Assembly (NCBI RefSeq): GCF_009856625.1
Contig: NZ_CP047241.1
Coordinates: 2,046,001 to 2,110,000, forward strand
DNA: 64,000 nt
Reading direction: 5' to 3'
Source of the DNA: Aquitalea denitrificans
GTDB lineage: Bacteria; Pseudomonadota; Gammaproteobacteria; Burkholderiales; Chromobacteriaceae
In this document: positions 59,342 through 64,000 of the stretch, in pieces
Layout: each line of letters begins with the position of its first letter
Numbering within the stretch: position 1 is the first letter of the stretch
Made by a program: the position numbers and the translations under genes
The notes under the pieces: generated by a model
What the model was told of the DNA's origin: nothing
Seen by the model: only the letters and a program-made list of their open reading frames with translations
Database searches by the model: none

Positions 59342-60244
59342 GTGCTGGACCCAAAACAACTGGAAGCCTTGTCAGCCGTGGTGGAAACCGGCGGTTTTGA
59401 CAAGGCCGCGCGCAAGCTGTTTCTTACCCAGTCCGCCATTTCGCAGCGCATACGCCAGCTGGAGGAGAATCTCGGCCAGCCGGTACTCACCCGCACCAGC
59501 CCGCCGGCCCCAACCGTGGCTGGCCGCTTGCTGCTGCAACATTACCGCCAGCTCAGCCTGATGGAGGGCGAGTTACTCAACACCCTGCAGCCTGATGCCG
59601 AACAGAGCGGCTTCACTACGCTGGCCGTGGGTGTGAATGCCGACAGTCTGGCCACCTGGTTTCTGCCTGCAGTGCAAGGAGTCATGCAACAGCGCCGCCT
59701 GCTGATCGACGTAATGATGGATGATCAGGACTACACCCACGAACTGATGCGTGCCGGACATGTGGTGGGCTGCGTCGGCACCCGCCCCACCCCCATTCAG
59801 GGCGGCGAATGCCATTTTCTGGGCTGCATGCGCTACCTCTGCCTGGCTACCCCGGCCTTTGCCGCCCGCTATTTTGCCGATGGCTTTACCCCGGCCGCAC
59901 TGGCCCAGGCTCCGGCCATCATTTTCAGTGGCAAGGACGATCTGCACAGCGAATTCCTGCAACAGTTTGCGGCTTATGAAGGCAGCACTCCCCACCTTAC
60001 CCTGCCGACACCGCAAGGCTTTGTGCAGGCAACACGACTGGGACTGGCCTACAGTCTGCTGCCGGAGTTGATGATTGATGATGACCTGCAAACTGGCCGC
60101 CTGATGGACCTGCTGCCGGGTCAGTATGTGGACATGCCGCTTTACTGGCATCACTGGCGGGTGGAGTCTTCGCTGGCACAAGCCTTGAGTGCTGCGCTGC
60201 TCGGCCATGCCGGCAAGGTCTTGCGTCAGCCCGATCAGCCCTGA
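59342..60244 (+). CDS. argP: LysR-family regulator ArgP/IciA
   Basis: A 300-residue LTTR matching ArgP: LDPKQLEALSAVVETGGFDKAARKLFLTQSAISQRIRQLEE at the N-terminus, then GVNADSLATWFLPAVQ, GHVVGCVGTRP and LYWHHWRVES in the effector domain. GTG at 59342 with GGGAG 7 nt upstream is the start. ArgP classically controls an arginine/lysine exporter, and the argO-like gene is 4.3 kb away in the same window. Confidence 0.92.
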   Translation: MLDPKQLEALSAVVETGGFDKAARKLFLTQSAISQRIRQLEENLGQPVLTRTSPPAPTVAGRLLLQHYRQLSLMEGELLNTLQPDAEQSGFTTLAVGVNADSLATWFLPAVQGVMQQRRLLIDVMMDDQDYTHELMRAGHVVGCVGTRPTPIQGGECHFLGCMRYLCLATPAFAARYFADGFTPAALAQAPAIIFSGKDDLHSEFLQQFAAYEGSTPHLTLPTPQGFVQATRLGLAYSLLPELMIDDDLQTGRLMDLLPGQYVDMPLYWHHWRVESSLAQALSAALLGHAGKVLRQPDQP

Positions 60245-60322
60245 TTCGCTCACGGTGCCGGTTGACAGTGTGCGGCGCGCAGCGCAAGATCACGCGCCCT
60301 GCTTGATCCACCCGGAGAGTCC

Positions 60323-60748
60323 ATGGCAACCGATATCCCCAGCCCAGAACAATGGGCCACACTGGAAGCTGCTGCACGTGCCGCAGCCCGTCAGGCCTAT
60401 GTCCCGTACAGTCGCTTTGCCGTTGGTGCCGCCATTCTGGATGAGCAGGGACGGATACATCCGGGCTGCAACGTAGAAAATGCCAGCTATGGCCTGGGTA
60501 ATTGTGCGGAACGTACGGCGATATTTTCTGCCCGCGTGCTGCATGGTCTGCAACAGGTGCTGGCGGTCTGCATCTACACCCCCACAGCCACACCCACCTC
60601 CCCTTGCGGAGCCTGCCGTCAGGTACTGAACGAATTTGGCCCGCAGATGCTGGTGCGCAGCATCTGCGACGGCACTGACCGTATCGACACCACGCTGGAC
60701 CAGCTGCTACCGCATGCCTTCGGCCCGCAAAACCTCGCCGACGCCTGA
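60323..60748 (+). CDS. cdd: Cytidine deaminase (tetrameric class)
   Basis: A 141-residue zinc enzyme converting cytidine/deoxycytidine to uridine. CNVENASYGLGNCAERTAIFSA supplies the first zinc Cys and the catalytic Glu, and SPCGACRQVLNEF the other two cysteines, the three-Cys pattern of the small tetrameric form. Expressed in the direction of argP, 78 bp downstream. Confidence 0.94.
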   Translation: MATDIPSPEQWATLEAAARAAARQAYVPYSRFAVGAAILDEQGRIHPGCNVENASYGLGNCAERTAIFSARVLHGLQQVLAVCIYTPTATPTSPCGACRQVLNEFGPQMLVRSICDGTDRIDTTLDQLLPHAFGPQNLADA

Positions 60749-60793
60749 GCTCCCACCCAAGCTGCGCCACGCGGCGTGCCCGGAGCAGGCATG

Positions 60794-60827
60794 AAAAAAC
60801 GGAAGCCACTGGCTTCCGTTTGGTTTT
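60794..60827 (+). terminator. Bidirectional rho-independent terminator
   Basis: ACGGAAGCC-ACT-GGCTTCCGT with A-run on the left and T-rich right flank, between convergent cdd and purL. Confidence 0.88.
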
Positions 60828-60848
60828 GCTGCCTACTGCACAGTCTGC

Positions 60849-63800
60849 TTAGCCCACCCAGCGGCGTGCCGAGGCAAACATGCGGAACCAGGCACCGTTC
60901 TCGCCCCAACCTTCCGGATGCCAGCTGTTTTGCACGGTGCGGAACACACGTTCCGGGTGCGGCATCATGATGGTGAAGCGACCATCGGCGGTGGTGACAC
61001 CGGTGATACCTGCCGGCGAGCCGTTCGGGTTCAGCGGATAGGTTTCGGTCGGCTTGCCGTTGAAATCCACATAACGCAGGGCGGTGATTACCCCATCCTG
61101 CGCATCCGGGGCAAACACGGCACGGCCTTCACCGTGGCTGACCACGACTGGCAGCTGGCTGCCCACCATGTCGGCCAGGAAGATGGACGGCGACTCGGTG
61201 ACTTCCACCATGGTGAAGCGGGCTTCGAACTGCTCGGACGCATTGCGCTGGAACTTCGGCCAATGCTGGGCCCCCGGAATGATGCCGGACAGATTGGACA
61301 TCATCTGGCAACCATTGCACACGCCCAGCGCGAAGGTGTCGCCACGCTGGAAGAAGGCTTCAAACTGCTCGCGGGCACGCGGGTTGAACAGCACGCTCTT
61401 GGCCCAGCCTTCGCCTGCACCCAGGACGTCGCCGTAGCTGAAGCCACCGCAGGCGGCCAGGCCCTTGAAGTCGGACAGTGCCACGCGACCGCTGATGATG
61501 TCGCTCATGTGCACGTCTACCGCCTGGAAGCCGGCACGGTCGAATGCCGCAGCCATTTCCAGTTGGCCATTCACACCCTGCTCACGCAGGATGGCCATGC
61601 GTGGACGTGCGCCGGTAGCGATGAACGGTGCTGCCGGATTGTCTTCGGTATCAAACGACAGCTTGGCCGACAGGCCCGGAGCCTTGGCGTCGGACAGCAG
61701 CAGGTGCTCGCTGTCGGCGCAGGCCGGATTGTCACGCATGCGCTGCAGGCGGTAGCTGGTTTCGCTCCAGGCCTTGTGCAGATCGATACGGCTTTCGCTG
61801 AACAGCTCTTCGCCATGATGGTTGATGATCAGGCGGTCCTTGCTGTTGATCTTGCCCAGCACGAACAGCTCACGGCCAATACCGGCAGCCATGAAGCGGG
61901 AAATTACATCAGAAGTGTGTACCTTCTTGACCTGCAACACGGCACCCAGCTCTTCGTTGAACAGCACGCGCATGATGCGGCCATGGGTGGCACCTTCCGG
62001 CGTGGGCTGTACAAAGTCGTCGATCAGACGCTGGGTATTCTTGCGCTCGATCACCAGTTCCTGCAGGTCCACGGTAAGGCCCACATGACCGGCAAACATC
62101 ATTTCCGCCAGCGTAGCGAACAAGCCGCCATCGGAACGGTCGTGGTAGGCCAGCAGCATGTCGTCACGCAGCAGGGTTTGCACTGTATTGAAGAAGGCAG
62201 CCAGCTGGGCCGGGCTTTCCACGTCCGGCGCACGGCCTTCCATGGCTTTCCACACCTGACCGTAGATGGAGCCGCCCAGACGGCAACGGCCATAACCCAG
62301 GTCTACCAGAATGATGTCGGTGTCTTTTTCGTCGCGCAGCTGCGGGGTGACGGTCTTGCGTACGTCCTCTACCGGGGAGAAGGCGGTGACGATCAAGGAA
62401 ACCGGTGCGGTCACCGACTTTTTCTCGCCGGCATCGTCCCACACGGTTTTCATCGACAGCGAGTCCTTGCCCACCGGAATGCTGACGCCCAGATCCTGGC
62501 TCAGCTTGGATACGGCGTCCACGGTTTCGTACAGACGCGCTTCTTCGCCCGGATGGCCGGCAGCGGCCATCCAGTTGGCGGACAGCTTGATATTACCGAT
62601 GTGGCTGACAAAGCTGGCGGCGATATTGGTGAGCGATTCACCAATGGCCATGCGGCCAGACGCGGCGGCGTTGAACAGGGCGGTCGGGGTGCGCTCGCCC
62701 ATAGCCATGGCTTCGCCACGGTAGCTGTTGAAACCCATGGTGGTGACGGCAACGTCGGCCACCGGCACTTGCCACGGGCCCACCATCTGGTCGCGCGCGG
62801 TCATGCCGCCCACCGAGCGGTCGCCGATGGTGATGAGGAAGGACTTGTCGGCCACGGCCGGGTTGCGCAGCACGCGGTAGGCGGTTTCCTTCAGTGGGAA
62901 GCGCGAAGCGTCGAACACGCGGAATTCCAGCGGTACGGTCTTCACGTCGCGGGTCATGCGCGGCGGCTTGCCCAGCAACACTTCCAGCGGCATGTCCACC
63001 GGGTTGTTGTTGAAGTGGTCGTCGCGTACTTGCAGGTGGCCATCATCGGTGGCCACGCCCAGTACGGCAAACGGGCAGCGCTCGCGCTCGCAGATGGCGG
63101 TAAAGCGGTCCAGGTCTTGCGGCAGGATGGCCAGCACGTAACGCTCTTGCGATTCGTTCGACCAGATCTGCATCGGGGTCATGCCCTTTTCTTCCAGGTG
63201 CACCTTGCGCAGATGGAAGATGGCACCGCGGCCGGCATCGTTCACCAGTTCCGGGAAGGCATTGGACAGACCACCGGCACCCACGTCGTGGATGGACACG
63301 ATGGGGTTGTTGCTACCGTACTGCCAGCAACGGTCGATCACTTCCTGACAGCGGCGTTCGATTTCCGGGTTGCCACGCTGTACCGAGTCGAAGTCCAGGT
63401 TTTCGCTATTGGCACCGGTGTCCATGGAGGACGCGGCACCACCGCCCAGGCCGATCAGCAGGCTGGGGCCACCCAGCTGGATCAGCAAAGCGCCTTCCGG
63501 AATTTCGTTCTTGTGGATCTGTTGCTGCTGAATGCTGCCCAGGCCACCGGCAATCATGATGGGCTTGTGATAGCCGCGCACTTCGCCATCGACAACTTCT
63601 TCAAAGCTACGGAAGTAGCCGGTCAGGTTGGGGCGACCGAATTCATTATTGAAGGCAGCGCCACCAATCGGGCCATCCAGCATGATTTGCAGGGCGGAGG
63701 CAATGCGACCCGGACGGCCGTATTCGGCCTGGCTGTCGCTATACACTTCCCACGGCTGCACAAAGCCCGGAATGTTCAGGTTGGACACGGTAAAGCCGGT

Positions 63801-64000
63801 GAGGCCAGCCTTGGGACGCGAACCACGACCGGTGGCGCCTTCGTCACGGATTTCACCACCGGAACCGGTGGAAGCACCAGGGAACGGGGAAATGGCGGTC
63901 GGGTGGTTATGGGTTTCCACCTTCATCAGGATGTCGGTCGGTTCGGTGGTGAAACCGTACTCGGCCGTTTCCGGTGCCGGGTAGAAGCGGTCGATGAAGG
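60849..64000 (-). CDS. purL: Phosphoribosylformylglycinamidine synthase, C-terminal 1050 residues
   Basis: The large single-chain FGAM synthase of purine synthesis, running off the right edge: the frame stays open to base 64000 and about the first 270 residues are missing. Visible are the synthetase core (KVETHNHPTAISPFPGASTGSGGEIRDEGATGRG, cut here by family blocks), DVGAGGLSNAFPE, the second ATP-binding-like half, and the C-terminal glutamine amidotransferase with Cys in LGVCNGCQMMSNL and MMPHPERVFR. No frameshift is seen. Confidence 0.96.
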   Translation of the reverse strand, partial: FIDRFYPAPETAEYGFTTEPTDILMKVETHNHPTAISPFPGASTGSGGEIRDEGATGRGSRPKAGLTGFTVSNLNIPGFVQPWEVYSDSQAEYGRPGRIASALQIMLDGPIGGAAFNNEFGRPNLTGYFRSFEEVVDGEVRGYHKPIMIAGGLGSIQQQQIHKNEIPEGALLIQLGGPSLLIGLGGGAASSMDTGANSENLDFDSVQRGNPEIERRCQEVIDRCWQYGSNNPIVSIHDVGAGGLSNAFPELVNDAGRGAIFHLRKVHLEEKGMTPMQIWSNESQERYVLAILPQDLDRFTAICERERCPFAVLGVATDDGHLQVRDDHFNNNPVDMPLEVLLGKPPRMTRDVKTVPLEFRVFDASRFPLKETAYRVLRNPAVADKSFLITIGDRSVGGMTARDQMVGPWQVPVADVAVTTMGFNSYRGEAMAMGERTPTALFNAAASGRMAIGESLTNIAASFVSHIGNIKLSANWMAAAGHPGEEARLYETVDAVSKLSQDLGVSIPVGKDSLSMKTVWDDAGEKKSVTAPVSLIVTAFSPVEDVRKTVTPQLRDEKDTDIILVDLGYGRCRLGGSIYGQVWKAMEGRAPDVESPAQLAAFFNTVQTLLRDDMLLAYHDRSDGGLFATLAEMMFAGHVGLTVDLQELVIERKNTQRLIDDFVQPTPEGATHGRIMRVLFNEELGAVLQVKKVHTSDVISRFMAAGIGRELFVLGKINSKDRLIINHHGEELFSESRIDLHKAWSETSYRLQRMRDNPACADSEHLLLSDAKAPGLSAKLSFDTEDNPAAPFIATGARPRMAILREQGVNGQLEMAAAFDRAGFQAVDVHMSDIISGRVALSDFKGLAACGGFSYGDVLGAGEGWAKSVLFNPRAREQFEAFFQRGDTFALGVCNGCQMMSNLSGIIPGAQHWPKFQRNASEQFEARFTMVEVTESPSIFLADMVGSQLPVVVSHGEGRAVFAPDAQDGVITALRYVDFNGKPTETYPLNPNGSPAGITGVTTADGRFTIMMPHPERVFRTVQNSWHPEGWGENGAWFRMFASARRWVG

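Overview
The window looks like housekeeping chromosome from a Gram-negative betaproteobacterium, most likely order Neisseriales, family Chromobacteriaceae (Chromobacterium, Aquitalea or Vogesella type). This rests on GC-rich coding sequence, Neisseriales/betaproteobacterial neighbourhoods (RpfE-type protein followed by recJ, dapF with a DUF484 gene, ccoI with ccoS), lipoprotein-type LivJ binding proteins and an AcrAB-OprM style pump. The genus is inferred. I found no rRNA, tRNA, CRISPR array or complete mobile element.

Layout. 0-7 kb: 3' end of pheA, a LOG-family nucleosidase, a type I-beta DAHP synthase that lacks canonical metal ligands, dapF-DUF484-membrane protein on the minus strand, then a TetR-controlled hotdog thioesterase plus dienoyl-CoA isomerase pair. 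7-15 kb: two tandem LivJ-type lipoproteins, hemH, ftsK and anmK, all minus. 15-22.5 kb: RpfE-type protein, recJ, gdhA, rmuC, a small acidic protein and an aldo-keto reductase. 22.5-26 kb: a slightly accessory stretch with AT-rich intergenic DNA, an orphan tyrosine recombinase and a degenerate EAL-HDOD protein. 26-33 kb: an RND efflux operon (MFP, RND, OMF, then tetR, all minus) with an AT-rich control region. 33-38 kb: an oligopeptide-binding protein, a strong small-RNA candidate, typA and an unknown protein. 38-49 kb: quinone oxidoreductase, ccoI-ccoS, an LplT-like MFS carrier, a glyoxalase-fold protein convergent with a PAS-GGDEF-EAL protein, and a chemoreceptor with a perfect FNR-type box upstream. 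49-54 kb: an AlpA-like fragment, trpG-trpD, phosphomannomutase and prmB. 54-60 kb: LysE/ArgO exporter, a LysR regulator with a perfect operator diverging from an isochorismatase-fold/SDR/ABM (frameshifted)/pirin cluster, argP and cdd. 60.8-64 kb: purL, running off the end.

How it fits together: amino-acid and aromatic metabolism (pheA, DAHP synthase, trpGD, dapF, gdhA, argO/argP), envelope and cell division (ftsK, anmK, LplT), DNA maintenance (recJ, rmuC), signalling (c-di-GMP proteins, MCP) and drug efflux. The least ordinary items are a compact promoter-to-terminator sRNA gene at 35.2-35.3 kb, the metal-ligand substitutions in the DAHP synthase, and a minus-strand-only terminator beyond a convergent gene pair at 43.55 kb that implies a long antisense transcript.
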